In this document: piece after piece, positions 44,658 through 55,400 of the stretch
How positions within the stretch are numbered: position 1 is the stretch's first letter
How the letters are laid out: each line of letters opens with the position of its first letter
From: Spirochaetota bacterium
GTDB lineage: Bacteria > Spirochaetota > Brachyspiria > Brachyspirales > JACRPF01
NCBI GenBank assembly: GCA_016214035.1
Contig: JACRPF010000018.1
Coordinates: 1 to 64,000 of the forward strand
Reading direction: 5' to 3'
Length of the DNA: 64,000 bases
The notes under the pieces: generated by a model
Databases searched by the model: none
Told to the model about the DNA's origin: nothing
What the model saw: only the letters and a program-made list of their open reading frames with translations
Position numbers and translations under genes: made by a program

Positions 44658-45626
44658 ATGACGAATTACAAGGATCTCGGACTTGTCAATACACGCGACA
44701 TGTTCGCCAAAGCCGTAAAAGGCGGCTATGCCATACCGGCATACAATTTCAACAACATGGAACAGCTTCAGGCCATCATCCAGGCCTGCTGCGAAACACA
44801 ATCCCCGGTCATCATCCAGGTGTCTTCGGGCGCGCGCAAATACGCGAACCAGACGATGCTCCGCTATATGGCGCAGGGTGCTGTTGAGTACGCCAAGGAA
44901 CTCACCGGCGGCAAGGGCATTCCCATCGTGCTCCACCTCGACCACGGCGACACCTTCGAACTCTGCAAAAGCTGCATCGAGTACGGCTTTTCATCGGTCA
45001 TGATCGACGGTTCGCACCACGCATATGACAAGAACGTTGAACTCACCAAACAGGTCGTCGAATACGCACACAAATACGACGTCACCGTTGAAGGCGAACT
45101 CGGCGTGCTCGCCGGCATCGAAGACGCGGTGAAATCGGACAAGCACACCTACACGCAGCCCGAAGAAGTGCAGGACTTCGTCAAGAAGACCGGCGTTGAC
45201 AGCCTCGCCATCTCCATCGGCACATCGCACGGCGCGTTCAAGTTCAAGCCGGGCACGAAACCGCAGATCCGCCTCGACATTCTCGCCGAGATCGAAAAGC
45301 GCATACCGGGATTCCCCATCGTGCTGCACGGATCGTCATCGGTGCCGCAGGACCTCGTGAAGATCGTCAATCAGTACGGCGGAAAAATGGCCGACGCTAT
45401 CGGCATACCGGAAGAACAGCTCCGCCAGGCGGCGAAATCGGCCGTCTGTAAGATCAACATCGACAGCGACGGACGCATCGCCATGACGGCAGCCATCCGC
45501 AAAACCTTCGCGGAACAGCCGGGCGAATTCGACCCGCGCAAATATCTCGGACCCGCACGTGACGCACTGAAAGAACTCTACAAGCACAAGAACATCAATG
45601 TGCTCGGAAGCGCAAATCAGGCGTAA
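44658..45626 (+). CDS. fba: Class II fructose-bisphosphate aldolase
   Basis: 322 residues of the zinc-dependent aldolase family. AIPAYNFNNMEQLQAI opens the barrel. Zinc and substrate residues appear in LHLDHGD near 92, VEGELG near 142, SIGTSHGAFKF near 188 and LHGSSSV near 222, with NIDSDGR near 270 for phosphate binding. It splits fructose-1,6-bisphosphate into dihydroxyacetone phosphate and glyceraldehyde-3-phosphate. Specificity for tagatose or fucose derivatives cannot be fully excluded, but the opening MTNYKDLGLVNTRDMF matches the fructose enzymes of spirochaetes as I recall. Own promoter, shared bidirectional terminator downstream. Confidence 0.93.
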   Translation: MTNYKDLGLVNTRDMFAKAVKGGYAIPAYNFNNMEQLQAIIQACCETQSPVIIQVSSGARKYANQTMLRYMAQGAVEYAKELTGGKGIPIVLHLDHGDTFELCKSCIEYGFSSVMIDGSHHAYDKNVELTKQVVEYAHKYDVTVEGELGVLAGIEDAVKSDKHTYTQPEEVQDFVKKTGVDSLAISIGTSHGAFKFKPGTKPQIRLDILAEIEKRIPGFPIVLHGSSSVPQDLVKIVNQYGGKMADAIGIPEEQLRQAAKSAVCKINIDSDGRIAMTAAIRKTFAEQPGEFDPRKYLGPARDALKELYKHKNINVLGSANQA

Positions 45627-45715
45627 CGCGGGCTTTGAAAAGTAGCACGTAAGGAGAAACAATATCCATAACGCACACGATGTGCGACACTATTGGAGAT
45701 TGAATTCTGCCCGCG

Positions 45716-45761
45716 TTTGCGAGCGCCAGCAGTCCGAGGACGGACTGCGAGAGCGTCAGCA
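45716..45761. repeat. REP-like hairpin with flanking direct repeats
   Basis: GCAGTCCG (45729-45736) pairs perfectly with CGGACTGC (45741-45748) over a 4-base loop. GAGCGCCAGC before it and GAGCGTCAGC after it (ending near 45760) form an imperfect direct repeat. It lies in the 236-base non-coding stretch 45627-45862, which otherwise holds only the terminator below. Confidence 0.7.
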
Positions 45762-45814
45762 ATTGAAACAAAACGTTCTACGTTAATAAAGCAAGCGGCT
45801 CAGTAGAAGACATA

Positions 45815-45847
45815 AAAAAAGACGCGGTTTTTAACCGCGTCTTTTTT
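45815..45847. terminator. Bidirectional terminator between aldolase and the MBL-fold gene
   Basis: Stem GACGCGGTT (45821-45829) with AACCGCGTC (45833-45841), loop TTT. It is flanked by six A on the left and six T on the right, so it can stop transcription from both sides. Confidence 0.95.
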
Positions 45848-45862
45848 ATTTATTGATACTCT

Positions 45863-46588
45863 TTAGCGAATGCCGTTCCAGTTGGTCGAATAACCCGTAT
45901 GCGCAGTCCCGAGCACAGTTATCCCCGAGAGCTTTTTAATCGCATCCACCGACTTCTTATTACGTGCGACCTCTTCGGTGAAGGGCTTCCCCATGTCCCT
46001 TATTTTGCCTTTCACCACTACAAGCGAATCGCCGGTAAAGAGATATTTTCCATCAACGACATATGAATATGAACCCGGCGTGTGACCGGGAGTGCTTAAG
46101 GCGAGTATGCTGCTTGCGCCCTTAATCACTTCGCCATTAGTCACCATGATATATGACTTCACTGGAAGCAGATTCGTCTTGGACATGAACATAATATGCC
46201 GGAGTTTCACGCCGGTCACCAGATCGCTCTCTTCACGCGAAAGATAGACGTTCGCTTTGGTGAACAGCGGGAGTGCGCCGGTATGATCGCCGTCGGAATG
46301 TGTGAGAAAAACAGCCGTCACACGGGCAGGATCTATCGAGAGCGACGCCAACGCTGCTGCAACTGCATCTTTGTTGTCACCGGCATCAATGAGAATAAAT
46401 CCGGCTTTATTGGAAACTGCATAGCAGTTCACACGCATACCTTTGATGCAGTATACCCCGTCAACAATGCGCCCGGTTTCGCCGGTACGCATATCCCGCA
46501 TTGAAAACATGAGCAGGCCCATGGCGATGAGCGGCAGACCGATGACGACCGCCAGAACGATAGCAATGAAACGAAGCACCTTTCTCAT
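45863..46588 (-). CDS. Membrane-anchored metallo-beta-lactamase-fold hydrolase
   Basis: 241 residues. An N-terminal hydrophobic segment (residues 7-29) without a clear cleavage site suggests an anchor with the catalytic domain outside the cytoplasm. The fold is shown by AGFILIDAGDN, then the metal motif THSDGDHTG near residue 97, TPGHTPGSYSYVVDGKYLFTGDSLV and a final TAHTG. The usual HxHxDH is HSDGDH here, with Asp in place of the second His. STPGHTPGS supplies another metal His. The substrate is unknown (thioester, lactone or phosphoester are all possible). AGTC-rich upstream sequence has no strong ribosome site. Confidence 0.85.
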   Translation of the reverse strand: MRKVLRFIAIVLAVVIGLPLIAMGLLMFSMRDMRTGETGRIVDGVYCIKGMRVNCYAVSNKAGFILIDAGDNKDAVAAALASLSIDPARVTAVFLTHSDGDHTGALPLFTKANVYLSREESDLVTGVKLRHIMFMSKTNLLPVKSYIMVTNGEVIKGASSILALSTPGHTPGSYSYVVDGKYLFTGDSLVVVKGKIRDMGKPFTEEVARNKKSVDAIKKLSGITVLGTAHTGYSTNWNGIR

Positions 46589-46781
46589 TGAAGACTCCTC
46601 AGTTGGTTGTTATGCCGGTCAGTATACACCTGCTGCGACGATTCGCAACACAAGTATAAATAGCGAAAAAACGTATTTTGGACTATATTAACAATCTACA
46701 TACCCGGCACACTGGTTGATACCGACCAAGCCGGCCCGTCCGGTACCGCTTATATTATAACAAATCGCAAGGAGATCATAA

Positions 46782-48212
46782 ATGAGCAAAGCAAAAATTG
46801 GCATTTTCGGGGTCGGGCACGACACCTACTGGCATCAGTTCGAGGGCCTTCTCGACGGACTTATGAAATACCATGCGGATTTCAAATCCATGGCGGAAAA
46901 GAACGGCGTTGAGATCGTCGATTTCGGCATGGTTGATACCAACACCAAGGCGTATGAGATAGCATCGAAAATAAAGGCGGCCGATGTCGACCTCCTGTTC
47001 TGCAACATGCTCACGTATGCAACATCATCGGTATTTGCACCCATCATGCGCACCGCCGATGTGCCGGTGGTGCTTATCGCGCTCCAACCCCGCGCGGCGA
47101 TGGATTACACGAAAGCGTCTACCTACATGCAGCTTGAGAACGACAACATCTGCAGCGTACCGGAGTTCACCGGTGTGGCCGTGCGTCTCGGAAAGAAAGT
47201 GGCCGATGTGATCATCGGGACGCTCTATGATGACAAGCGGGCAACCGCCGAAGTAAAAGAATGGTGCGGTATCGCCACGGTGCTCCATTCGCTCAAAGGT
47301 GCGCGGCTCGGCCTCATGGGCCATGTGCTCGAATCGATGTACGACATGCATGCGGACCCGACCGCGATATCGGCCGCGTTCGGTGTTCACGTCCCGCTTA
47401 TCGAGATTGCCGACCTCGCCGCATGCTACAAGCAGGTCACCGAGGCGATGATCAAAGAAAAAGTAAAGGTCATCGAGTCGATTTTCGAATTCCCCAACCC
47501 GGTGTCAGATCCGGTAACCAGAAAGCTCACGCCGGAAGACCTGCTTCAAGCCGCGAAAAGCGCCTGCGCGCTCGATCTTCTGATACAGAAATTCAATCTC
47601 ACCGGTCTCGCCTACTACTACGAAGGCGAACCCGATTCGATAGAACGCACTATCGCCACCACGCTCATCGTCGGCAATTCAATACTCCTGGCAAAAGGTT
47701 TCCCGATGTGCGGCGAGTTCGACATCAAGACCAACATCGCCATGCTCATCATGGACAGACTCGGCATCGGCGGAAGCTTTGCTGAGTTCCATCCGTTCGA
47801 TTTCAGCGAAGACTTCATTCTCGTTGGCCATGACGGGCCGCATCACCTGTCCATCGCCGACGGCAAACCAGTGCTCCGCTCGCTCACCAAGTATCACGGC
47901 AAACCGGGAAGCGGCGCGGGCGTTGAGTTCAAAATAAAGGAAGGCCCGATAACGATGCTCGGCATCACACAGACGGCTTCAGGCAAGTTCAAGTTCGTCA
48001 TCGGCGAGGGTGATTCGAAAAAAGGGATGATACCGCCGACGGGGAACACCAACACGCGCGGCTTCTTCCCGCCGAACACCAAGGACTTCATCAAGGCATG
48101 GGTCATGGAAGGTCCCACGCACCACTATGCGCTCGGCGTTGGGCATCACGCGAAGACATTGAAAAAGATCGGCGATGCGCTCGGCATTGAGACGGTGATA
48201 GTAACCGCATAA
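46782..48212 (+). CDS. L-arabinose/L-fucose isomerase-like protein
   Basis: 476 residues. The N-terminal half has the Rossmann-like start KIGIFGVGHDTYWHQF, and the C-terminal half has the isomerase core. The four metal ligands of arabinose isomerase appear in order: Glu in YYYEGEPD, Glu in MCGEFDIKTNIAM, His in VGHDGPHHLSI and His in MEGPTHHYALGVGHH. It would interconvert an aldose and a ketose; which sugar is not certain, since overall sequence departs from classical AraA. No signal peptide, so cytoplasmic. AAGGAG precedes the ATG. First gene of the carbohydrate block; the 193 bases before it hold no other gene. Confidence 0.85.
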   Translation: MSKAKIGIFGVGHDTYWHQFEGLLDGLMKYHADFKSMAEKNGVEIVDFGMVDTNTKAYEIASKIKAADVDLLFCNMLTYATSSVFAPIMRTADVPVVLIALQPRAAMDYTKASTYMQLENDNICSVPEFTGVAVRLGKKVADVIIGTLYDDKRATAEVKEWCGIATVLHSLKGARLGLMGHVLESMYDMHADPTAISAAFGVHVPLIEIADLAACYKQVTEAMIKEKVKVIESIFEFPNPVSDPVTRKLTPEDLLQAAKSACALDLLIQKFNLTGLAYYYEGEPDSIERTIATTLIVGNSILLAKGFPMCGEFDIKTNIAMLIMDRLGIGGSFAEFHPFDFSEDFILVGHDGPHHLSIADGKPVLRSLTKYHGKPGSGAGVEFKIKEGPITMLGITQTASGKFKFVIGEGDSKKGMIPPTGNTNTRGFFPPNTKDFIKAWVMEGPTHHYALGVGHHAKTLKKIGDALGIETVIVTA

Positions 48213-48281
48213 CACCGGAGAATTACCGGGCTTTGGTATCAACAGTTCATTCATATAAGTATTGATCCGGAGGAGGACATT

Positions 48282-48950
48282 ATGAAGATCATCGCAATCA
48301 TGTTCGCAGGCGCATTGCTGTTATGCGCGCAGGCAACCGAAGGACTTGCCGGCTACTGGTCATTTGACGAGAATGATGATGCTAAATCCGCAGGAAAAGT
48401 CACGGACAAGACCGGAACGTTCGGAGCGGTGCTGAAATCAGGCGCCGTGTTCACCGAGGGAAAGACCGGCATGGGTGTAGCCTTTGACGGCAAGGACAGC
48501 GCTGTTATCGGAGAAAAAGCACCGAAGCTCGGGCAGACATTCACGATTGCGGCATGGGTGAACATCAAGAATCTCGCCGCAGGACAGCATTCAATATATT
48601 CGGTGGATGAAAAAGGCGGCCATTATCTGCGTATCAATCAGGACGGCTCGATCGTTCTCATCCGCGCCGAGACCGCTGTGGTGGCGTCGTCGGCAAAGAA
48701 CATTCCCGCGGGGAAATGGCAGCACATCGCCGTCACGTATGACAACGGTACCTACGCGTTTTATATCAACGGCGAGGCGGCCGGTAACGGTTCCGCGGCT
48801 CACGTTGACTTCACCGCGTCAACCAAGTTCGGCATCGGTAAAAACATCGCCCCCGGCGGCGCTCGCGTCACGTCGGGAATTATTGATGAAGTCCGTGTCT
48901 ACACGCGGGCTCTGCCGGCAGCGGATATCGCATCCATAGCCGCGCAGTAA
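48282..48950 (+). CDS. Secreted single-domain LamG (concanavalin-like) protein
   Basis: 222 residues with a signal peptide (MKIIAIMFAGALLLCAQA). The rest is one LamG/LamGL jelly-roll: LAGYWSFDEND, GVAFDGKDSAV, FTIAAWVNIKNL, HYLRINQDGSI, KWQHIAVTYDNGTYAFYINGE and IIDEVRVYTRAL. Such domains bind glycans or act as spacers; no catalytic residues are seen. The domain closely resembles the internal LamG of the next gene, which starts 20 bases later. The pair probably act on the same substrate. GGAGGAGG precedes the ATG, a strong ribosome site. Confidence 0.88.
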   Translation: MKIIAIMFAGALLLCAQATEGLAGYWSFDENDDAKSAGKVTDKTGTFGAVLKSGAVFTEGKTGMGVAFDGKDSAVIGEKAPKLGQTFTIAAWVNIKNLAAGQHSIYSVDEKGGHYLRINQDGSIVLIRAETAVVASSAKNIPAGKWQHIAVTYDNGTYAFYINGEAAGNGSAAHVDFTASTKFGIGKNIAPGGARVTSGIIDEVRVYTRALPAADIASIAAQ

Positions 48951-48970
48951 CCGGATTTTCAGGATTACGC

Positions 48971-51900
48971 ATGCGTATCGTCACATCATTCTTTTTTGCT
49001 CTTGCACTCGTCCTTACCGCCGCGGATGATACGGTCATCCGTGTTTCATTGGATACTGCGGACGGACTCTGGCAGCACTGGGGACCGAAATCCTCCGGCA
49101 TTGAATTTGCCGGCGGATATAACGGCAAACCGTCGCTGCGCGGAGCGTTTCCCGACGAGGAATCCGTAGGCGGCACGGTATCCAAGAACATCGCTATTAC
49201 CGAGAACACGACCTATACGGTATCGCTGTTTGCCCGGGGCAAGGGCACGTTGAACCTGCAGCTCTTCCAGTACGACGCGGCGAAGAAAGCGGTAAAAAAG
49301 GATTATCATTCGCTCGGCACACTTTCCGCCGATTGGAAGGAATATTCTAAGCTACTGGTGACCACAAACTCAGCTGAAACGATGACATTCAATTTCCTGT
49401 TCTACAAATCGGGCGGAAAATTCGAGATAGCCGATATCAGGCTTATACCGCAGGCAGCGAACGTGCAGATACGTATACCATCACCGCGCCGCGCCGGTGC
49501 AGACGGTCCTGTTGCCTGGTGGACATTCGATTCGGACGACTGCGCGGGTCTCACGACGTATGACCGTGCGGGGGATTGTCACGGCGACCTGAGCGAAGGC
49601 GCATCACCCGCAACGGGACGGTTCAACGGCGGGATATCGTTCAACGGAAAGTCCGGCTCTGTGGTCATGGACGGCGCACCGCTCCTCGGACAGAACTTCA
49701 CGATCATGGCCTGGTTCAAAACCGATGATCTCAAATCGGTGCGCTGGTATTCCATCTACGCGGGCGATGTGAAAGGCTGTCAGTACCTGCGCATCAATGA
49801 CGACGGGCGACCTATGCTTCTGCGCGCCGACATTGCGGCGGTCGCTTCTGCAAAGACACCTGTGACAGCCGGCGCATGGCATCATGTGGCGGTGACGTAC
49901 TCAGTAACCGGCGCGTATGCGTTCTATATCGACGGTGCCGATGCGGGATCGGGAACCGTGACGCATCAGCCGTTCGTGGATCCGGACCACGCCTCGCTCG
50001 GCATGGTTGCCGCCGGCGGACCGCCCCGCCCCATGCGCGGCATACTTGATGACGTACGCGTATACGACCGTACTCTAACAGCCGCCGAGATCGCGTCTCT
50101 CGCATCGACGACACCTTCACCGCCCGCCGCAGCCGGACGCCGCAGTCCGACGCTGACCATGCAGATAACGCCCGCTGCTGATGACAACTGGTTTACGCTC
50201 GGAACTCCGGTGGTATTCAGGATTAACGGCGACGTCGTCCGCGGCATCACCGGACTGCACGGCATGGTATATGACGCACGCGGGAAAGAACTAGCTTCCG
50301 TCACACTGCCGCGCGAACGTTTTACCGACGGCTGGTCGTGGATGCCGCCGTATCAGGGTTTCTTTGAAATAAAGTTCTTCATGGTCACGGCCGCAGGCAA
50401 TACACCGCTCGTATGGAAATACCGCAATCAGACATCGAAAGGCACCGGCGTATCGTTTACGCGCGATGCGCAGGCTGTTGCGGTAATGCCTCCGGCCCCG
50501 AAACAGAAACGACGTCAGTTCGGGTTCAGCTACGGCAACGGCGGAGACCCGGAACTGCGGCTTGCGGCGAATCTCGGGCTGAGCTTTGTGCGCTGGCACT
50601 GCATCCCCTGGGGTGCGCTCTTCGTCGATGAAACGCTCGCGGTTGAACCGTCACGCGGCAATTACCGGTGGAACATCACCGATCCGCATGTTGAGCTTTT
50701 CAAAAAATACGGTTTCGCGCCCGATGAGATCGTCGGCAATGTCATCTTTACGCCGGCATGGGCCTCGCCGCATCCGGAGGACACTAAGATAGAGATCGGC
50801 GTGATGGGAAAAAACGCGTATGCCCCGGTTAAAGATGAATACTTCGCCGATTTCCTCCGTGCACTCGTGGGGCGCTACGGGAAGAGCATATCCGTCTGGG
50901 AACTCTGGAACGAGCCCCATCTGCCCGGCGGTTCCATTTTCTGGAAGGATTCACCCGAGAACTTCGCCAAGATGATAACCGCCGGATATCAGGCGGTGAA
51001 GGCGGTACAGCCGAATTCCGAGGTATGGATCGGCGGCATGGGCGGAAAACGGTATCTCCCTTTCTATCGTGAATTCCTCAAAGCAGGCGGTGCGCCGTTC
51101 GACCGCATTCCCATGCACGGCTCGTGGCAGGACATCTCCGGATTCCGCAAGCTCGAACAGGAATTCGACAAACCGTCGGTTCCCTGGGTGTCATCGGAAT
51201 GGCACGGCATTCTGGTCAGTGCAATGCAGACACCGCCGTCGGAGGCGAATCTCGCGCGGCGTCTCCTGCTCGATCTCGCCGACCAGCTTAAAAACGGCGT
51301 GGAACGCACCGCGCTCTTCTGCATGCGTGAAGGCAACTCTGAAAAGGAGCTCATGCCCGCCGCATATGCCGACGGATCATTCCAGCAGTCGTTCGGCATG
51401 TTCCGTTCGCGCCCGCGTCCCGAGCCGCGATTAGCGGCCGTCGCCATACGTGTATTCATCGATCAGATCACCGCGAGACTTGAGTTCGGCGGTCAGAGTG
51501 AACTCGGCGGCACCCGGCTTATATGGTTCATCGACGGAACGAATACGCTCACACTGCTCTGGAGTGAAGACACGTCATCAGCCGCTCCCGACAGACGCAT
51601 AGCGTCTGCACTGAACACCGCACGGATCGTCACGATGGAAGGCTACCCCGTGACTACGGCATCGTTCATGCTGGAACCGGAACGCGTGTATCTTGCCGGC
51701 GGCATGCCGAGAACATTGCTTGCGGCACTTCCCGCGAACAGTGATCCGCTCAATCCGGATCTGCGCCGGCCGAAGATCGAACACCCGGTACCTTCCGCTA
51801 CGTATGTCAAAACGCCAATCCTGGATGCGTCGCGCAACATCATCGATGAAGCGTCGCTTGCCTGGATATCACGCGACTGGAATTATATCAAAGTGAACGA

Positions 51901-52423
51901 CGACCGTCAGCAGTCGTTCAAAGCGCGCTATGCCGCGTCAATCGGAACACACGGCATTGATCTTGTGGTCGATGTTAAAGACGCTGTTTTCAATCAGCAG
52001 GAGAAGTTTCCCGCGTTCTGGACGGGGGACAGCGTGCAGTTCGCACTCGATGTCGACGGCGCCGGCATAGCCGGCAACCAGACCGAGTTCATTACCGCGC
52101 GCTCATCCGAAGGTGCCGTCATCAGTAAAGTAATCGCAGCGTCCATCGGCGGCGACCTGCCCCAGCGATGGACACCGGCAAACCGCCCGCTCGCATTCGG
52201 CGGGGTGACGATCGACCCTACTGCCGACGGCATGCGCTATCGTATCCATGTGGACGCCACAGAGCTGTATCCGTTCAGCTACAGTCCGAACAGCATTATC
52301 CGGTTTTCGATCCTCGTCAATAATAATGACGGCCGCGTACGCGCCGGATATCTCGAATGGTCGAGCGGCATCGGCGCGGCAAAGGATGCCGGCCTGTACG
52401 GAAAACTTACGCAGAAGGAATGA
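48971..52423 (+). CDS. Secreted multidomain GH39-like glycoside hydrolase with LamG and CBM9
   Basis: 1,150 residues. Order: signal peptide to about 18; a beta-rich CBM-like domain to about 160; LamG at about 178-380; a sandwich linker at 395-500; a TIM barrel at about 510-830; and a CBM9-like domain at about 950-1150. In the barrel WELWNEPHLPGG near 643 gives the acid/base Glu, and VSSEWHGI near 741 gives the likely nucleophile. This spacing fits clan GH-A (GH39/GH5-like). CBM9 signs are DSVQFALDVDGAG and NQTEFITARS. Exported and probably attacks plant- or algal-type polysaccharide; the bond is unknown. It forms an operon with the LamG gene (20 bases) and the next gene (3 bases). Confidence 0.82.
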   Translation: MRIVTSFFFALALVLTAADDTVIRVSLDTADGLWQHWGPKSSGIEFAGGYNGKPSLRGAFPDEESVGGTVSKNIAITENTTYTVSLFARGKGTLNLQLFQYDAAKKAVKKDYHSLGTLSADWKEYSKLLVTTNSAETMTFNFLFYKSGGKFEIADIRLIPQAANVQIRIPSPRRAGADGPVAWWTFDSDDCAGLTTYDRAGDCHGDLSEGASPATGRFNGGISFNGKSGSVVMDGAPLLGQNFTIMAWFKTDDLKSVRWYSIYAGDVKGCQYLRINDDGRPMLLRADIAAVASAKTPVTAGAWHHVAVTYSVTGAYAFYIDGADAGSGTVTHQPFVDPDHASLGMVAAGGPPRPMRGILDDVRVYDRTLTAAEIASLASTTPSPPAAAGRRSPTLTMQITPAADDNWFTLGTPVVFRINGDVVRGITGLHGMVYDARGKELASVTLPRERFTDGWSWMPPYQGFFEIKFFMVTAAGNTPLVWKYRNQTSKGTGVSFTRDAQAVAVMPPAPKQKRRQFGFSYGNGGDPELRLAANLGLSFVRWHCIPWGALFVDETLAVEPSRGNYRWNITDPHVELFKKYGFAPDEIVGNVIFTPAWASPHPEDTKIEIGVMGKNAYAPVKDEYFADFLRALVGRYGKSISVWELWNEPHLPGGSIFWKDSPENFAKMITAGYQAVKAVQPNSEVWIGGMGGKRYLPFYREFLKAGGAPFDRIPMHGSWQDISGFRKLEQEFDKPSVPWVSSEWHGILVSAMQTPPSEANLARRLLLDLADQLKNGVERTALFCMREGNSEKELMPAAYADGSFQQSFGMFRSRPRPEPRLAAVAIRVFIDQITARLEFGGQSELGGTRLIWFIDGTNTLTLLWSEDTSSAAPDRRIASALNTARIVTMEGYPVTTASFMLEPERVYLAGGMPRTLLAALPANSDPLNPDLRRPKIEHPVPSATYVKTPILDASRNIIDEASLAWISRDWNYIKVNDDRQQSFKARYAASIGTHGIDLVVDVKDAVFNQQEKFPAFWTGDSVQFALDVDGAGIAGNQTEFITARSSEGAVISKVIAASIGGDLPQRWTPANRPLAFGGVTIDPTADGMRYRIHVDATELYPFSYSPNSIIRFSILVNNNDGRVRAGYLEWSSGIGAAKDAGLYGKLTQKE

Positions 52424-52426
52424 CGT

Positions 52427-55400
52427 ATGCTCGACATGAAATCGTTCCGCAATCCTCCCGACAGCTGCCGCGGCACCGACTTCTGGATGCTCAATGACAG
52501 ACTCGAACCCGATGAACTCCGGCGGCAGATGCGGACCATGCGCGAACAGGGCGTTGTATCGTTCATCGCGCGGACATATATAGGCCTCAAGTCCGATTAT
52601 CCCGGCGAAGATTTCATGGACAAGATGAGCGTCATCATCGATGAGGCGCGCGCGCTTAAAATGACGGTATTCCTCCAGGCGGGATATATGCCGGAAGCCG
52701 TTCTGGGACTTCCGCCGGAATTCGCGCTCGGTGACGTGCGGGTATTCGCCAAAGGTGAAGGTTCCGACAAGGGTGAACTCATCGTTAATCGCGGTCAGCA
52801 CGATTATCGCCTGCTCAATTCACGAACGATACTCGACATGCTCAACCCCGACGCGGTAAAATTCTATATACTCCAGAGCTATGAGAACATGTGGAAACGC
52901 TTCCGGGACGATTTCGGCACAACGGTACAGTCGGTATGGGTCGACGAACCGAGTTACGGTCACGTGTCGATGCCGTGGACGGGCAGACTTCCCGCCGCAT
53001 ACCGTTCACTCTGGGGATCCGACTTTCCCATGGATAAAATACATCTGCTTTTCGAGGACGGCGAAGGTTCCGCAACGTTGCGTCACCATTACTGGCGCAC
53101 GATACTCGAACTGCTCAAAACCGCATACTTCACCGAGATACGCGACTGGTGCCGCAACCACAATCTGAAATTCAGCGGACACCTTATGGCAGAAGACAAG
53201 ATGGAAAGCCAGATAAAAACGACCTGCTTCACCATGCCGTATTATAAGTTTTTCGATATCCCCGGCATCGATTATCTCACTGCGGAGATGAACTGGCGCT
53301 ACGGCGAGATAACATCGAATGACGGCAGCCTTGACGACATGTGGGCCTACGGACGCATCGTTACGCCATTGCAGTGCTCGTCAGCGGCGCATCAGGCGGG
53401 CAAAGAACAGATACTCTGCGAGATGTACGGCGTGAGCACCGAGAATCTTTCACTTCGTGACCAGCGGCATATGTTCGACAGTTTCGCGGCACTCGGCATC
53501 AATCACCGGAGCGTGCACGGTATATTCTATTCACTCCGCGGCAGAGGCAAACGCGCGTATCCGCCTCACATCAGCGATTATCAGCCGTACTGGCCGCAAT
53601 ACCATCTCCTCACCGACGCATTGGCGCGCGAGACATGGTTCGTACGTCAGGGCAAACCGGTGCGCGACGTACTCGTGCTTCACCCCATGGAAAGCGCGTT
53701 CTGCGAATATCGTGGACCGGGCGTCTGTCCCACCGGCAACGATGTCGTGCGTATCCGAGACCGTAATTTCCTCAGGCTCATGCGCGATCTAACGGGCATG
53801 AAATGCAATGTCGAGCTCGGTGACGAAGACACGATAGCAGATACGGGCGACGTCCGCGGCGACAGACTCGTCATCGGCGAGATGCAGTACCGCACCGTGG
53901 TGATAGCCGACATGCGGACGATACGTGAAAGCACGCTCAAGATTCTTGAACGTTTTGCCGCAAACGGCGGAACGATACTCGTTTCCGGCGAAATGCCGGA
54001 GATGATCGACGGCAACACGACCGACGCTGCTGCAAATCGCCTGCTGAAACTATCGTCGCTGCAGCGCACACGCGACCTTCAGGACCTGTTACACCGGCTT
54101 GCATCCATAAAGAGCGCATACCGGTATGAAAGTGATGAGAACTTCGTGTACATCCATTATCGCGAAACCGGCAGTGACAAACTTTTTTTCATCTGCAATA
54201 CCGATTGCCGCGAAGGCCACGACGGCACTATCATCGTCGACGGTGATTTCTCCGCTGCTATGCTTAATTGCGAAGACGGTTCCGGCAATGAGCTCGCTTG
54301 CAGCTGCACCGACGGCACAACACGCATACCGCTGCATATCACTGAAGGCAGCAGCGTCATGATTCAGCTGACACCATCGAAATCATCGGCTCAGATACGT
54401 CCAGCACGGAACATATCGCAGTTATTACCGTCAGCATGGACGGTGGAACGGCACGACCCGAATGTACTGCTGCTGGAATTCGCATCATACCGCAAAGGCG
54501 ATGAAACATACTCAAATTCCTATCCCATTCTAGCCATTCAGGACATCCTCTCCCGTGAGAATTATAACGGCGATATTTCACTGCGATATACATTCACGTC
54601 AGACATTGCCGTTGCCGGTACCCGTTTGGCGCTTGAATCGCCGGAACTGCAGCAGCTGACGCTTGACGGAAAAGCGGTCTCCAACAAAAGCAGCGGCCGC
54701 TATCTCGCGCAGGCATTCGAACTGCTGCAGCTGCCGGACCTTGCCGCAGGAGAACATGTACTCGAGATACGCCGCCATTTTGAACCGCTCAAGAAAGCGC
54801 TGTCCGGCGTCACATCGCTCTTTGAAAATCTGCCGGGTGTGGAACTCGAACCGATACTTCTCCTCGTCGAATACGCGGTTACATCTGTTACCGAACCGGG
54901 GATAAGCGGCTGCGTTCGGCTCGCACCACGATTCACCATAACCGCCGAGACCAAAACAGCACATCAGGAACTCGTTTCTGAAGGATATCCGTTCTATGCG
55001 GGAACGATATCACTCAAACAGACCTTTCATCTTGATAAAAATGACGCAAAGCGTACACTGTATATCGAAGCGGAAGGCTTCAACGCATGCGTGGGCACAG
55101 TATACGTCAACGGCAAACGTGCAGGTGATCTGCTCTGGACTCCGTACAAAGCTCCGCTGACCGGTCTTGTACGCGAGGGTGCGAATGAGCTAGAGATACG
55201 CATCACCAACACGCTCCGTAACGTACTCGGCCCGTGGCATCGTCCTGCGGGAGAGATCGGCGCCTGCTGGGCCGGATATGAGTATCCCAATCAGCCGTGG
55301 CTCGGTGTGATGGAACACGGCAAACAGGTAAGCGACTGGCACGAACGTCGTGTACCCGACCGGCATGGCTGGACGGAATCGTATCTGCTCCTGCCCTTCG

